A DNA stretch of 31,684 nt from the IMG/VR virus record IMGVR_UViG_3300050821_006559, positions 1 through 31,684 of that record. One strand, given 5' to 3'. The position numbers were made by a program, and so were the translations under genes. Shown piece after piece: positions 16,163-23,430 of the stretch. Within the stretch, counting starts at the first letter, position 1; every line of letters begins with the position of its first letter. The notes beneath the pieces were generated by a model. The model was not told where the DNA came from. It worked only from the letters and a program-made list of their open reading frames with translations, and searched no databases. Source of the stretch: a virus.

Positions 16163-16534
16163 ATGTTCGGACGCAAGACCCGACAGGCCCTGGACGGACT
16201 CACCATCCAGGTGCAAACCCTCATCCAGGAGACCCGCATGGCAACCGTACAGCTCCAGAAGATCATCGACGCCGTCGCCGCCGAGAAGACCGTCGTCGAC
16301 GGCGCAGTCAAGCTGTTGAACAGCATCCCCGACCTGATCAAGGCGGCCGTCCCCGGCGCCGACCCGGCGACCCAGGCCGCGCTCGACGACCTGGCCGCCC
16401 AGGTCGGCGCCTCGAACGCCGAGCTGCAGGCCGCGGTCGTCGCGAATACCCCGGCGGCGCCGACCGCGACCGACCCGGGCGCTCCCGCCACGCCGCCGGC
16501 GACGACTGACCCGGCGACCACGCCCGCCACCTAG
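16163..16534 (+). CDS. Small coiled-coil phage protein of unknown function, plus strand
   Basis: The product has 123 residues from ATG 16163 (MFGRKTRQALDGLTIQVQTL) and is helical with heptad-like spacing through about residue 90, then a Pro/Ala/Thr-rich tail. Similar short helical proteins with an ANTPA-type tail occur in many phages without known function. An alternative start, ATG 16238, has AGGAG 6 nt upstream and would give 98 residues. The longer start has a TACCTT box 6 nt before it and could be leaderless. It is transcribed against the head genes and ends at a strong shared terminator. Confidence 0.7.
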   Translation: MFGRKTRQALDGLTIQVQTLIQETRMATVQLQKIIDAVAAEKTVVDGAVKLLNSIPDLIKAAVPGADPATQAALDDLAAQVGASNAELQAAVVANTPAAPTATDPGAPATPPATTDPATTPAT

Positions 16535-16552
16535 CGCTCACGGGGCACGATT

Positions 16553-16590
16553 AAAGGGCCGGCCCGGGTTTCCCCGGACCGGCCCTTTTT
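16553..16590. terminator. Bidirectional Rho-independent terminator
   Basis: AAAGGGCCGG (16553-16562) pairs with CCGGCCCTTT (16579-16588), one C/A mismatch follows, then CCGG (16564-16567) with CCGG (16574-16577) and a 6-nt loop. TTTTT follows on the plus strand (16586-16590) and TTTAAT on the minus strand. It lies between the convergent plus-strand gene and the major capsid gene and should stop both. Confidence 0.92.
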
Positions 16591-16611
16591 AATTAGTAGC
16601 CCTTCGGCGGC

Positions 16612-17997
16612 TTATGCCGCGTGCGCGACGATGACGGCGCGCTTGAAGGTCGCCTTCGACCCCGGGCCGAGCTCGTCCGACGGGACCGGAAAGTCGCCGC
16701 TGAACGACCAGGTCGCGGTCGTGACCTGCTGGAGCGCGTCCATCGGCGCCCGCATGATGAGGCGGATGCGCTCGGTCACCACCTGCACGCCGGTGTTGGT
16801 GATCGCGAACTCGCCGATCTTCCCCATCACGCCGGCCTGCGAGATGAACTGCGACTCGTCGAGGTACTTCTCCTCGATCCAGCCCATGCCCGTGCACATC
16901 GGTCGGCGGATGTCGATGCTCGCGCCGTTGGTCAGCTCGAAGCCGTGCGTGTTGCCCCGCACGACGTTCGGGTTGCAGGTCTGCGAGTTGGGCGCCTCGT
17001 TGTTCCGGTAGAACACGCCCTGGCCGAAAATGCCCATGGCGAACCGGCGGTAGTGGACGTAGTCCGGCAGCGACTGGTTCAGGCGCTGGAACTCGTTGTC
17101 CGCGAAGATCTGCATCTCCGACTGCGGGTCGAGGTGCCAGTGGTACAGGCTGTCGTCGTGCGGCGGCACGTTGTTGAACCGCAGCTTCGCGATCGCCGTG
17201 CGGATGTCGCGCACCGCGAACTGGTCGCTCGCGTCGATGTCGTCGATGGAGACGCCGCCGCCGGAGTAGACGATCTCCGAGTGCTTGTCGGTGAAGATCG
17301 CCGAGCGCGCCGCGACGTTGCCCGTGAGCGCCGGGGTGATGGTCAGCGTCCCGCCGTGGATCGGGTCGCCGACCGTATCCGGGGTGAACGCGGTGACCTG
17401 GCCGACGTACGCGCCGCCGGCCTGGGCCGGGATGGTGATCCCGATCGGGTTCGACGCGCTGACCGCCGACTGGCGGCCGTTCAGCAGCTGCGACGTGAAC
17501 CCGGTCAGGTTCGCGACGTGGACCGTGGTCGCAGTCGAGACCGCGGCGGCGTCGACCACCGAGTTGCCGGCGACGTAGGCGTTGTAGCCCTTGTCGCGGA
17601 CGATGCGGTTGATCGACTGGCCCGACTGCATGCCGAGCTGGTGGACGTTGCGCAGGTACTGCGACGCCAGCGCCAGGTAGCTCGTCGGCATCGACGTGTC
17701 GATGGCCGAGGACCACTGCTGCGCGGTCGCGTCCCACTGTTCCATCGAGTAGGTCAGCGGCACCGGGTCCGTGTTCGGCGTGATCGGCCGGGTGATGACC
17801 TCCATCAGGCCCGTGCGCGTGAACGTCTGGGAGCTGCCGAGGTGGACGCCCCACATCTCCGCCTGGGCCTCCATCCGGTACAGCAGGTTCGGGAAGAGGG
17901 CGTCTCGGTAGACGCGCTGGAGAGTGCGATCCTGGATCGTCGCGGCAACGGTCGGGTTGAACGTTACCTGCAGGGAGCCGTCGGGGAAGTTCGCCAT
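16612..17997 (-). CDS. Major capsid protein
   Basis: The 461-residue product lies directly after the scaffold gene, and its pattern fits an HK97-fold capsid subunit, perhaps of the N4 gp56-like group: N-terminal helix with LQRVYRDALFPNLLYRM (about 27-43), long E-loop and A-domain segments, Gly/Ala/Thr-rich insert (about 150-235), and a beta-rich C-terminal region. ATG 17997 has GAGG 6 nt upstream. The 111-bp gap upstream holds a TTGACG promoter candidate and the gene ends in a strong terminator, consistent with high separate expression. Confidence 0.85.
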   Translation of the reverse strand: MANFPDGSLQVTFNPTVAATIQDRTLQRVYRDALFPNLLYRMEAQAEMWGVHLGSSQTFTRTGLMEVITRPITPNTDPVPLTYSMEQWDATAQQWSSAIDTSMPTSYLALASQYLRNVHQLGMQSGQSINRIVRDKGYNAYVAGNSVVDAAAVSTATTVHVANLTGFTSQLLNGRQSAVSASNPIGITIPAQAGGAYVGQVTAFTPDTVGDPIHGGTLTITPALTGNVAARSAIFTDKHSEIVYSGGGVSIDDIDASDQFAVRDIRTAIAKLRFNNVPPHDDSLYHWHLDPQSEMQIFADNEFQRLNQSLPDYVHYRRFAMGIFGQGVFYRNNEAPNSQTCNPNVVRGNTHGFELTNGASIDIRRPMCTGMGWIEEKYLDESQFISQAGVMGKIGEFAITNTGVQVVTERIRLIMRAPMDALQQVTTATWSFSGDFPVPSDELGPGSKATFKRAVIVAHAA

Positions 17998-18073
17998 GTG
18001 GTCCTCGTGGTTGGGTCAGTTCATCGATCGGCTCTCCTTCTTGGCGGGTATGGGGTTCTTGGTACTGACGAAA

Positions 18074-18103
18074 ACTGTGCAGGACTCCGGCCGTCGCCGT
18101 CAA
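18074..18103 (-). promoter_or_regulatory. Candidate promoter for the major capsid gene
   Basis: TTGACG (18103-18098) and CACAGT (18079-18074) are 18 nt apart on the minus strand, just after the scaffold stop codon and about 75 nt before the capsid start. The -10 match is weak. The context GGGGCCTTGACGGCG resembles other promoter candidates in this window. Confidence 0.4.
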
Positions 18104-18108
18104 GGCCC

Positions 18109-18927
18109 CTAGCGGACGCCGTAGCTCGCCTTGTGCCTCCGGAACTGCTCGTCGGACATCTTGAACGCGTCGACCTGCGGCGGCTCGTCGCCAGGCTTCC
18201 GGTTCGCCGGCGTCTCCTCGCCGGGCTGCAGGCTGAGGGGCGGCGTCATCGTCGGCCGCAGCGTGACCGGCGGCAACGGCGCGGCGCCCGCGAAGATCTG
18301 CGGGTGCGACGCCTTCATCCCGGCGAAGAACGCGGAGGCCTCGGGGATCGCCGCCTCGTCCGGCGCGGCAGCGACTGCCTTGCGGTACTGCCAGAGCGCG
18401 AAGTCCGCCTGGTCGTCCTTGATGCCGGCGCGCAGGGTCTCCAGCCTCAGCTCGAGCTCGACGACCTCGTCGCGCGCGCGGCGCTTGGTCGAGACCACCT
18501 TGCGCTTCGACTGCTCGACGCGCGCGGTCAGCTTGGCGACGCGCCTCTCCAGCAAGCGCTTCTCGCGGTCCGACCCGGGTGCGGGAGCCGCCGCCGGCGG
18601 AGCGCCGCCGGGCGCGGCGTCGATCGCGGTACCGGCCTTCTTGACCAGCTCCACTGCCTCGTCGAGGGAGACGCCGAGCTTGTCCTGGACCAGGCGGGCG
18701 GCCTGGCGGGCGGCCTCCTGGCGTAGCCGCTTGAGCAGCTTCGGGTGCTTGTCGAGCTGGATGTCATCGACGTTCCCGGGCTTCGGCTTCTTGGGAGCGG
18801 GCGCCGGCGGGGCCGCCGCTCGCGGCGCGGGGGCAGCGGGCGCTGCCGGTGGGGCGGCCGCTGGGGCTACCGGGGGAGCGCCTGGGGCGGGAGGATTCTG
18901 CGGGGCGGGGGCTGCTGGGTCGGCCAT
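18109..18927 (-). CDS. Capsid scaffolding protein
   Basis: The 272-residue product lies immediately before the major capsid gene. Residues 1-45 are Pro/Ala-rich and disordered. Residues about 55-200 are charged helices that include a coiled coil (REKRLLERRVAKLTARVEQS, about 120-139), typical of internal scaffolds that guide procapsid assembly and are later removed. The C-terminal end is short and basic with DEQFRRHKASYGVR, suited to capsid docking. ATG 18927 has AAAGGA upstream. No protease domain is visible, so it is a scaffold rather than a protease fusion. Confidence 0.8.
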   Translation of the reverse strand: MADPAAPAPQNPPAPGAPPVAPAAAPPAAPAAPAPRAAAPPAPAPKKPKPGNVDDIQLDKHPKLLKRLRQEAARQAARLVQDKLGVSLDEAVELVKKAGTAIDAAPGGAPPAAAPAPGSDREKRLLERRVAKLTARVEQSKRKVVSTKRRARDEVVELELRLETLRAGIKDDQADFALWQYRKAVAAAPDEAAIPEASAFFAGMKASHPQIFAGAAPLPPVTLRPTMTPPLSLQPGEETPANRKPGDEPPQVDAFKMSDEQFRRHKASYGVR

Positions 18928-19016
18928 GGGTCACGGTCCTTTCGTACCCGCCAGTACAAGGCCCCGGTGGCGGCCTGCGCGCGCGGATTCCCGCCGCGCG
19001 CGCGGATGTTCAGGCG

Positions 19017-19418
19017 TTACGGGTTCTGCCCGATCTCGCGAGCCAGGACGCCGGGCGTGGTGTCCGCGGCGGTCGAGTAGCGGAGCGCGCACGTGGTGTT
19101 CGCGTCCGCGACGTTGAACAGCAGCTTCTTGCCGCCGTCCCAGACCACCTGGCCGGGGGCCGGGGTGATCTTCTGCGAGCCGGTGATGGGACCCTTCAGG
19201 ATCGTCCGCTCGCCGGCGGTGCCGCCGATGCCCTGCACCGACCACAGGTAGGCCGGCTGGTTGGCCATCGTGCAGACGTTCGACGTGATGGTCGCGCCCG
19301 CCTCGGTCGCGGTGAGACCGAGGATCAGCTTGGCAAAGAGATCGCCGAGCCCGATCTCCCGGAAGATGTCCATCGCGCGGTTCTCGGGGCCGGTGTTCGC
19401 TTCAATCCGGATGCTCAT
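19017..19418 (-). CDS. Structural-type protein, possible capsid decoration
   Basis: The 133-residue product lies one gene before the scaffold. It has an N-terminal helix (NRAMDIFREIGLGDLFAKLI, about 13-32) and a beta-rich remainder with VVWDGGKKLLFNVADANTTC. ATG 19418 has AGGAG with good spacing. Proteins of this size near the scaffold often decorate or stabilise capsids; I did not recognise its family and the role is inferred from location. Confidence 0.6.
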   Translation of the reverse strand: MSIRIEANTGPENRAMDIFREIGLGDLFAKLILGLTATEAGATITSNVCTMANQPAYLWSVQGIGGTAGERTILKGPITGSQKITPAPGQVVWDGGKKLLFNVADANTTCALRYSTAADTTPGVLAREIGQNP

Positions 19419-19457
19419 GGTGATCTCCTGGTCGGGTTTGCGTTCCGCTCGATCACG

Positions 19458-19486
19458 ATGAAACGCCGCGCGCGGAGCGCCGTCAA
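19458..19486 (-). promoter_or_regulatory. Candidate promoter before the gene at 19418
   Basis: TTGACG (19486-19481), a 17-nt GC-rich spacer and TTTCAT (19463-19458) lie on the minus strand just after a gene end. A normal leader with AGGAG follows. The upstream context CCCCCTATCTTGACG resembles CCCCCCATCTTGCGC near 15450. Confidence 0.5.
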
Positions 19487-19499
19487 GATAGGGGGCCGC

Positions 19500-19892
19500 T
19501 CACAGGACGTCGCCGGAGAGCACGTACGCGAGGTCTCCCGTGCCGACGATCTGGATCGCGGTGATCTCGTCCCCGTCGCTCGGGTTGTGGATCATGTACC
19601 GGTCCGAGAGCGGCAGCGTCGCGACGCCGAGCCCGGTGGTGATCAGCAGCTTCATCGACGCGCCGCTGAGGACGCGCGCGCAGAAGAACCTGCCCTTCGT
19701 GATGCTCTCGAACGGGACCGAGTAGGGCGCGAGGTCGGTCGACGCGATCGACAGCTCGGCCCCCTTCGCGGCCTGGTAGACCGCGCAGAGGCTGAGGTCC
19801 ATCAGCGCCTGCAGCGTGCAGGAGTACGCCGAGGAGGTCGCGGGCGACGCCGCGACCATCCCGGTGACCTTGATCCGCGACGACTGCGCCAC
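19500..19892 (-). CDS. Structural-type protein of unknown family
   Basis: The 130-residue product starts at GTG 19892 (VAQSSRIKVTGMVAA) and is beta-patterned: ELSIASTDLAPYSVPFESIT in the middle, SMKLLITTGLGVATLPL later, and a final GDLAYVLSGDVL. It has few long charged segments, as in virion proteins. It lies after the four mini-proteins and before the decoration-type gene, in the head module. The start codon has no strong ribosome binding site. Function unknown. Confidence 0.6.
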   Translation of the reverse strand: MAQSSRIKVTGMVAASPATSSAYSCTLQALMDLSLCAVYQAAKGAELSIASTDLAPYSVPFESITKGRFFCARVLSGASMKLLITTGLGVATLPLSDRYMIHNPSDGDEITAIQIVGTGDLAYVLSGDVL

Positions 19893-19902
19893 GCGGGTCC
19901 GG

Positions 19903-20073
19903 TTACCCGCCGGAGCTGGTGCCGCCGTCGCGGACGCCCGTGAACGGCACGTCGGTGTCGCGGACGGGGTTCTGCTTCTCGCCCCACGCGTCGGCGGGCG
20001 AGACGTTCGGGTGGTCGGGGCCGACCTTCTTCTCGTGCTCCTCGTTCGGGTCGTAGTTCGCTTCGGTGCTCAT
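19903..20073 (-). CDS. Mini-protein 4 of a tandem group (56 aa)
   Basis: ATG 20073 to TAA 19903 encodes MSTEANYDPNEEHEKKVGPD and so on, with QNPVRDTDVPFTG towards the end. The sequence is polar, acidic and probably disordered. It shares the NPVRD motif with the mini-protein at 20450-20626. It is the last of four small genes in a row. Function unknown; position in the head module suggests an assembly or packaging accessory role. Confidence 0.6.
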   Translation of the reverse strand: MSTEANYDPNEEHEKKVGPDHPNVSPADAWGEKQNPVRDTDVPFTGVRDGGTSSGG

Positions 20074-20110
20074 GGTGCGGCCTTTCGTGTGGATACTGGG
20101 GAGGGAGCGG

Positions 20111-20272
20111 CTACTTGTTGCCGCTGGTGGTGATCCTGAAGGGCACCGGGTCCGGCTCCTTCGGGATCTGCGTCGGGTCGAACGCCTTGTGGTCCTCGGA
20201 CTTCGACGGGTCCCCGAACTTGCGGAGGGTCTCGTCGTTGGGGTCGCTGCCCTTGTCGTTCTGCTCGGCCAT
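20111..20272 (-). CDS. Mini-protein 3 of a tandem group (53 aa)
   Basis: ATG 20272 has AGGAGG 8 nt upstream and the frame ends at TAG 20111. It begins MAEQNDKGSDPNDETLRKFG and contains PKEPDPVPF. It is charged and lacks hydrophobic core segments. The KEPD motif recurs in the next upstream mini-protein. The strong ribosome binding site supports real translation. Confidence 0.65.
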   Translation of the reverse strand: MAEQNDKGSDPNDETLRKFGDPSKSEDHKAFDPTQIPKEPDPVPFRITTSGNK

Positions 20273-20284
20273 GGGACGGTCCTC

Positions 20285-20440
20285 CTACTTGAACGGTGCC
20301 TTCTCTTCGGGGGGAGCCGCGCCCGGGTTGCCGGTGTAGTCCGGCTCCTTCGCCTTGGGGTTCTGCTCGTCGTCGTCCGGCTCGGGCTCGAACGACCCCT
20401 TGTTGTTCTGCTGGAGCGCGATCTCTCGTGGGCTGGGCAC
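20285..20440 (-). CDS. Mini-protein 2 of a tandem group (51 aa)
   Basis: GTG 20440 has AGGAGG 5-6 nt upstream, and the frame ends at TAG 20285. The product begins VPSPREIALQQNNKGSFEPE and contains EQNPKAKEPDYTGNPG. The composition is Pro/Glu/Asp/Lys-rich and disordered. Its start resembles that of the neighbouring mini-protein (VPRPSAI), which suggests duplication. Confidence 0.65.
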   Translation of the reverse strand: MPSPREIALQQNNKGSFEPEPDDDEQNPKAKEPDYTGNPGAAPPEEKAPFK

Positions 20441-20449
20441 GGCGGCCTC

Positions 20450-20626
20450 CTACTTGATCGGGTTGTCGTCCCGCACCGGGTTCTCGGGCGAGCTGTCGTC
20501 GAGCCCGCCGCTGTCTCGGCGCTGCTGCTCGATCAGTCCGCTGCGCCGGCCGAGCCCCGGGTTCGCCTCGTCAGCGAACGGGATGCTCGGCTCGGGCGGG
20601 TCCTGGATGGCACTCGGGCGCGGCAC
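20450..20626 (-). CDS. Mini-protein 1 of a tandem group (58 aa)
   Basis: GTG 20626 shares its first base with the TAG stop of the acidic 149-aa gene, so translation is probably coupled. The product begins VPRPSAIQDPPEPSIPFADE and ends SPENPVRDDNPIK. It is polar and Pro-rich. The NPVRD motif recurs in the last mini-protein of the group. Stop TAG at 20450. Confidence 0.6.
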   Translation of the reverse strand: MPRPSAIQDPPEPSIPFADEANPGLGRRSGLIEQQRRDSGGLDDSSPENPVRDDNPIK

Positions 20627-21075
20627 TACTCGTCGTCGGACTCGTCGTCCGCCTCATCGTCGCCGTCGTCGTCCTTGCCGCCGTCGTCCTCGTCGTCCGA
20701 CTCGTCGTCGTCCTCGTCGGACTCCTCATCTTCCTCGTGCTCCTCCTCGTGCTCGTCGGCGAGGTCATCCGCCTCGGTCTTGAGCTCCTCGACGGCGTCC
20801 TGGAACTTCTCGTACTTCTTCTTGAACGCCTTCGGGGTCTCGTCGGGGAGGGTCAGGCCCTTGAGGGCCTTCAGCTTGTCGTCGAGGTCGGTGCTCAGCT
20901 CCTTCAGGATCTGGCAGCAGTCGGTCGGGCCGCCGCCCTCGTCGTCCTCGTCCTGGTCACCGTCCTGGCCTTCAGTGCCGTCGTCGGCCGCACCGTTCTG
21001 CTGGCTCTGGTCAGCCGCACCGTCACCAGCGCCGGCCCAACTCTTGAGGTCGCCCTTGTCATAGCCGGAGTTCAT
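20626..21075 (-). CDS. Highly acidic protein with Asp/Glu/Ser tail
   Basis: The 149-residue product has a polar N-terminal part (Gly/Asp/Gln-rich), a predicted helix with KAFKKKYEKFQDAVEELKTE (about 82-101) and a tail from about residue 108 that is almost only Asp, Glu and Ser. Such tails may mimic DNA, bind basic proteins or act in scaffold-like roles. ATG 21075 has no Shine-Dalgarno sequence; TTGACA-18-CATCCT ends 7 nt before it. It is the first gene of the mini-protein operon. No family was recognised. Confidence 0.7.
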   Translation of the reverse strand: MNSGYDKGDLKSWAGAGDGAADQSQQNGAADDGTEGQDGDQDEDDEGGGPTDCCQILKELSTDLDDKLKALKGLTLPDETPKAFKKKYEKFQDAVEELKTEADDLADEHEEEHEEDEESDEDDDESDDEDDGGKDDDGDDEADDESDDE

Positions 21076-21082
21076 GACCCCG

Positions 21083-21112
21083 AGGATGAGGCCGCCGCCC
21101 GCGCGCTGTCAA
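21083..21112 (-). promoter_or_regulatory. Promoter before the acidic protein gene
   Basis: A perfect TTGACA (21112-21107) is followed by an 18-nt GC-rich spacer and CATCCT (21088-21083), then 7 nt and ATG 21075. The -10 is weak, but the spacing to the start codon matches other leaderless-type starts in this window. Confidence 0.55.
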
Positions 21113-21127
21113 CGGGGCACGGAAACT

Positions 21128-21156
21128 GATCTCGCTCCTTTTAGAGGAGTGAGATC
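21128..21156 (-). terminator. 12-bp hairpin downstream of the minor head gene
   Basis: GATCTCGCTCCT (21128-21139) faces AGGAGTGAGATC (21145-21156) around a 5-nt loop; one position is G/T on the plus strand and C/A on the minus strand. It lies between the pentamer tract and the promoter at 21083-21112. No long U-run follows, so termination is likely but not certain. Confidence 0.5.
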
Positions 21157-21163
21157 CCACCGC

Positions 21164-21203
21164 CTTGCCTTACCTCTCCTAACCCCGCCCTGCCTTGCCA
21201 TGA
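21164..21203. repeat. Pentamer tract, copy 3 (eight consecutive units)
   Basis: On the plus strand 21164-21203 divides into eight pentamers starting with C: CTTGC CTTAC CTCTC CTAAC and then CCCGC CCTGC CTTGC CATGA. CTTGC and CCTGC also occur in the other two tracts. It lies between the stop codon at 21215, which is inside GGGTAATATCCC, and the hairpin at 21128-21156. Confidence 0.65.
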
Positions 21204-21214
21204 CACCCGGGATA

Positions 21215-22138
21215 TTACCCGAGGTCCGACGGTACCGACGGCCGGACGCCGCCGAGGTCGGTCACCTGGCTCGGCTCGGCCCAGCCCTGGACCCACGGGA
21301 TGACCGTCTCTCGATCGTTCGGCCTGTTCGGCGGGCTCATGTACCTGACGACTTTCCCGGTGGGCGTCCCCCGCGCGTCCTTGACGACCCATACGAACGG
21401 TTGATCGACGGGAACCGTCTGCCCGTCCAGCTCGATCGAGTCCTCGCCGGTCCGGTCATCGTGGGTCGTCACCAGCCGCTTCATCAGCTTCGGGACCGAC
21501 GGCGCCAGCTGCTCGAGGCCGCGCTGGTTCGTCACGTGGTACGAGTACGACATCTCGGTGCGCACGATCCGCTCCGCCCGCCAGCGCTGGGCGTCGAACA
21601 GGCCGTCGGTCTCCACCACGCGGCCCACCGCCTCGTCGACCGTCTCCTCCTGGATGATCGAGTGTGAGAGCCCCGTCCGGATCGCGCGCATCGTCTCCGG
21701 GCCGTAGAACGCGGCGCTCTCGCGGTACTTGTCCAGCAGCGTGCGCGCGACCTCGGGGTAGGCCCCGCGCACGACCGCGGCCTGGGCCACCTGGATGACC
21801 GGGGTCATGTGCCCGAACTTCTCCTCCATTTTCCCGACCATCGACACCAGGTGCTTCGGCGCCAGGTTCCCGGCCATGCGCCCGGTCTGGTCCATGTGGT
21901 GGACCAGGTCCTTCTCGAAGGTCGCGACCGTGTCGCTGACCTGGGTCAGCACCATGCGCAGGTGCTGGGCCCCGAATGTGTCCCCCCGCCCGGTCCGCGT
22001 CAGGCGCCGCAGCTTGGCCTCGAGCTCGCCGCGCGCGTCGGCGTAAAGACGTCGCATTCGTCCCACCCCGCGAACTTCGATGACGCCGAACAGCTGCCGG
22101 CGGTGCAGGTCGACGATCTCGCGGATCAGGGAGGCCAT
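21215..22138 (-). CDS. Minor head / head morphogenesis protein (Mu F / SPP1 gp7-like)
   Basis: The 307-residue protein has a long helical N-terminal region and then the family core: IVRTEMSYSYHVTNQRGLEQ (about 190-209) followed by KRLVTTHDDRTGEDSIELDG (about 219-238) and a VPVDQPF segment. Such proteins attach near the portal and assist DNA packaging or ejection. Here it is separated from the portal by an island of about 5.5 kb, whereas the two genes are usually adjacent. ATG 22138 lies 9 nt after the previous stop. The stop codon overlaps a TAATATCC element. Confidence 0.85.
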   Translation of the reverse strand: MASLIREIVDLHRRQLFGVIEVRGVGRMRRLYADARGELEAKLRRLTRTGRGDTFGAQHLRMVLTQVSDTVATFEKDLVHHMDQTGRMAGNLAPKHLVSMVGKMEEKFGHMTPVIQVAQAAVVRGAYPEVARTLLDKYRESAAFYGPETMRAIRTGLSHSIIQEETVDEAVGRVVETDGLFDAQRWRAERIVRTEMSYSYHVTNQRGLEQLAPSVPKLMKRLVTTHDDRTGEDSIELDGQTVPVDQPFVWVVKDARGTPTGKVVRYMSPPNRPNDRETVIPWVQGWAEPSQVTDLGGVRPSVPSDLG

Positions 22139-22147
22139 GCCCCCAAT

Positions 22148-22543
22148 CTACTTCCGGAGGAGCAGCTCTGCGGATACGCCGGGCGGGAGGCGACCGTCGT
22201 TGTCGATGATGTGCTTGAGCTCGGCTGCGGTCAGGGATGCCCAGGACAATTCACTTCTGTCCAACTTGCGGAGTCGCAAGATCTGCCGCGCATTCGCGAC
22301 CTCCTTCTCCCAGCGCTTCCTGACCCGGTCGATGTGCTGGTCGATGACTCGCATCGGGCGCTTCAGCTTCCGCGCCATCGATTCCCGAGAGACGCCGTAG
22401 AGCAGCATCGACTCGATCTGGGCGATCGCCGTCTCGTTGCGCTTGATCTCTCCCGTCTTCCCTGCGGCCGTCGCCCTGCGGCGCTGGCCGTAAAGGCGGG
22501 TCACCTGCCTGGTCTTCGCGTTGCGGGTCTGCTTGGACTTCAT
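22148..22543 (-). CDS. Small basic helical protein with HTH-like segment
   Basis: The 131-residue product begins with a Lys/Arg-rich region (MKSKQTRNAKTRQVTRLYGQ). A segment with MLLYGVSRESMARKLKRPMR (about 46-65) reads like a helix-turn-helix, followed by a basic helix. It may bind DNA; a small-terminase or regulator role is possible but unproven. It is overlapped for 293 bp by the 3' part of the zinc-finger/AP2 gene in another frame. ATG 22543 has only a weak upstream purine stretch. Confidence 0.6.
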   Translation of the reverse strand: MKSKQTRNAKTRQVTRLYGQRRRATAAGKTGEIKRNETAIAQIESMLLYGVSRESMARKLKRPMRVIDQHIDRVRKRWEKEVANARQILRLRKLDRSELSWASLTAAELKHIIDNDGRLPPGVSAELLLRK

Positions 22544-23417
22544 CTTCCGGATGATGATCCTTCAGGCGGCCCCTGAGCAAGACCAATGCATCATTGGCTT
22601 CGGAGGCTGACTTAAACCCAGAACCATGGTGGTCGATTTTGTCGATACGAACCCGATAGCCGTACGTCCCTCGACGCCGGTCCTCGGTCACGCCCTTGTA
22701 TCCAAGGTGATTTCTTCGGAGCATGTGGGTGGGGACCGCCCAGTTGTGTTTCCGGGCCCAACCCACGTGTCCATTGCAGTAGCCGTTGGTGAGGTACGGC
22801 AACCCGCATTCCGGCACTGAACAAAGTCTCTGGGGGCGCGGTGGTCGCCGTTGCTCGCGCAAAATGGCCGCTGCCGTAAACTTGGCGATCTGCTCCGGGG
22901 TGTACGTCCTGCCTGTTCTGCTTTTGTTTTTCGCGCAGATATACGCTTCCCAACACGGCCTGCTACAGAGCTTGGTGGCTTCTCCCCGACACCGTGTGAA
23001 GCTCTGCCCGCACTGCGCACAAGTCCTGACGTCGATAGCCTTCTCATGCTTGGATCGGCCCGCCGCTACCGCTGCCGCTCGCTTGGCCTGGAGCATCGCG
23101 GTCGATGACTTCATCCCGATCTGCGCCACCCTCCCCGGGGTCCTGTCGCCTTTTTTAAACCGGTGCCCGCCATTGGTGAATGATGAGTCGACCTGGTCAT
23201 GGAACTGTTTCCTGAGCCTCGCGGATGAAAGGCGAGCCCCCAGGGGGAGTCCATACACGCGTAGGCGATCGATCGTCGACATCCCCCGGTGTACGGGCAA
23301 GTTGTGTCTTCGCGAGAAGTGAGTCCCGGCACATTCCAAGAAGGTGTTGCAAAGCTTGCAGAACAGACCGTCCTCATAGACGTCGACGATCTCGCCAGTA
23401 GCCAGAAGATTGATCAT
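22251..23417 (-). CDS. Zinc-finger and AP2-domain protein, homing-endonuclease-like
   Basis: The 388-residue product has an N-terminal Ros/MucR-like finger (Cys20, Cys23, His33, His38), then YGLP as in phage proteins of this type, a second Cys cluster (133, 136, 151, 155), a third (199, 204, 214, His217) and an AP2-type DNA-binding domain (about 239-286, LGYKGVTEDRRRGTYGYRVR). This layout occurs in HNH and related homing proteins, though no clear HNH core is visible. Residues from about 292 on overlap the next gene and look like out-of-frame coding. Lower GC content than the surroundings suggests acquisition. ATG 23417 is chosen because TAATAT ends 7 nt before it. Confidence 0.75.
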   Translation of the reverse strand: MINLLATGEIVDVYEDGLFCKLCNTFLECAGTHFSRRHNLPVHRGMSTIDRLRVYGLPLGARLSSARLRKQFHDQVDSSFTNGGHRFKKGDRTPGRVAQIGMKSSTAMLQAKRAAAVAAGRSKHEKAIDVRTCAQCGQSFTRCRGEATKLCSRPCWEAYICAKNKSRTGRTYTPEQIAKFTAAAILREQRRPPRPQRLCSVPECGLPYLTNGYCNGHVGWARKHNWAVPTHMLRRNHLGYKGVTEDRRRGTYGYRVRIDKIDHHGSGFKSASEANDALVLLRGRLKDHHPEDEVQADPQREDQAGDPPLRPAPQGDGRREDGRDQAQRDGDRPDRVDAALRRLSGIDGAEAEAPDASHRPAHRPGQEALGEGGRECAADLATPQVGQK

Positions 23418-23430
23418 CTCTTGGATATTA
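23418..23430 (-). promoter_or_regulatory. Candidate leaderless -10 element (TAATAT) before the AP2 gene
   Basis: GGTAATATCC on the minus strand overlaps the stop of the upstream gene (23428), and TAATAT is followed by 7 nt and ATG 23417. No Shine-Dalgarno or clear -35 was seen. Confidence 0.45.

Noticed and set aside
16621-18726. 701-codon open frame on the plus strand opposite capsid and scaffold
   Set aside because: Antisense to two well supported structural genes, extremely Arg/Val/Asp-rich, no ribosome binding site; typical of high-GC shadow frames.
20630-20745. Microsatellite-like GTC/CTC runs
   Set aside because: Explained as codons for the Asp/Glu/Ser tail of the acidic protein.
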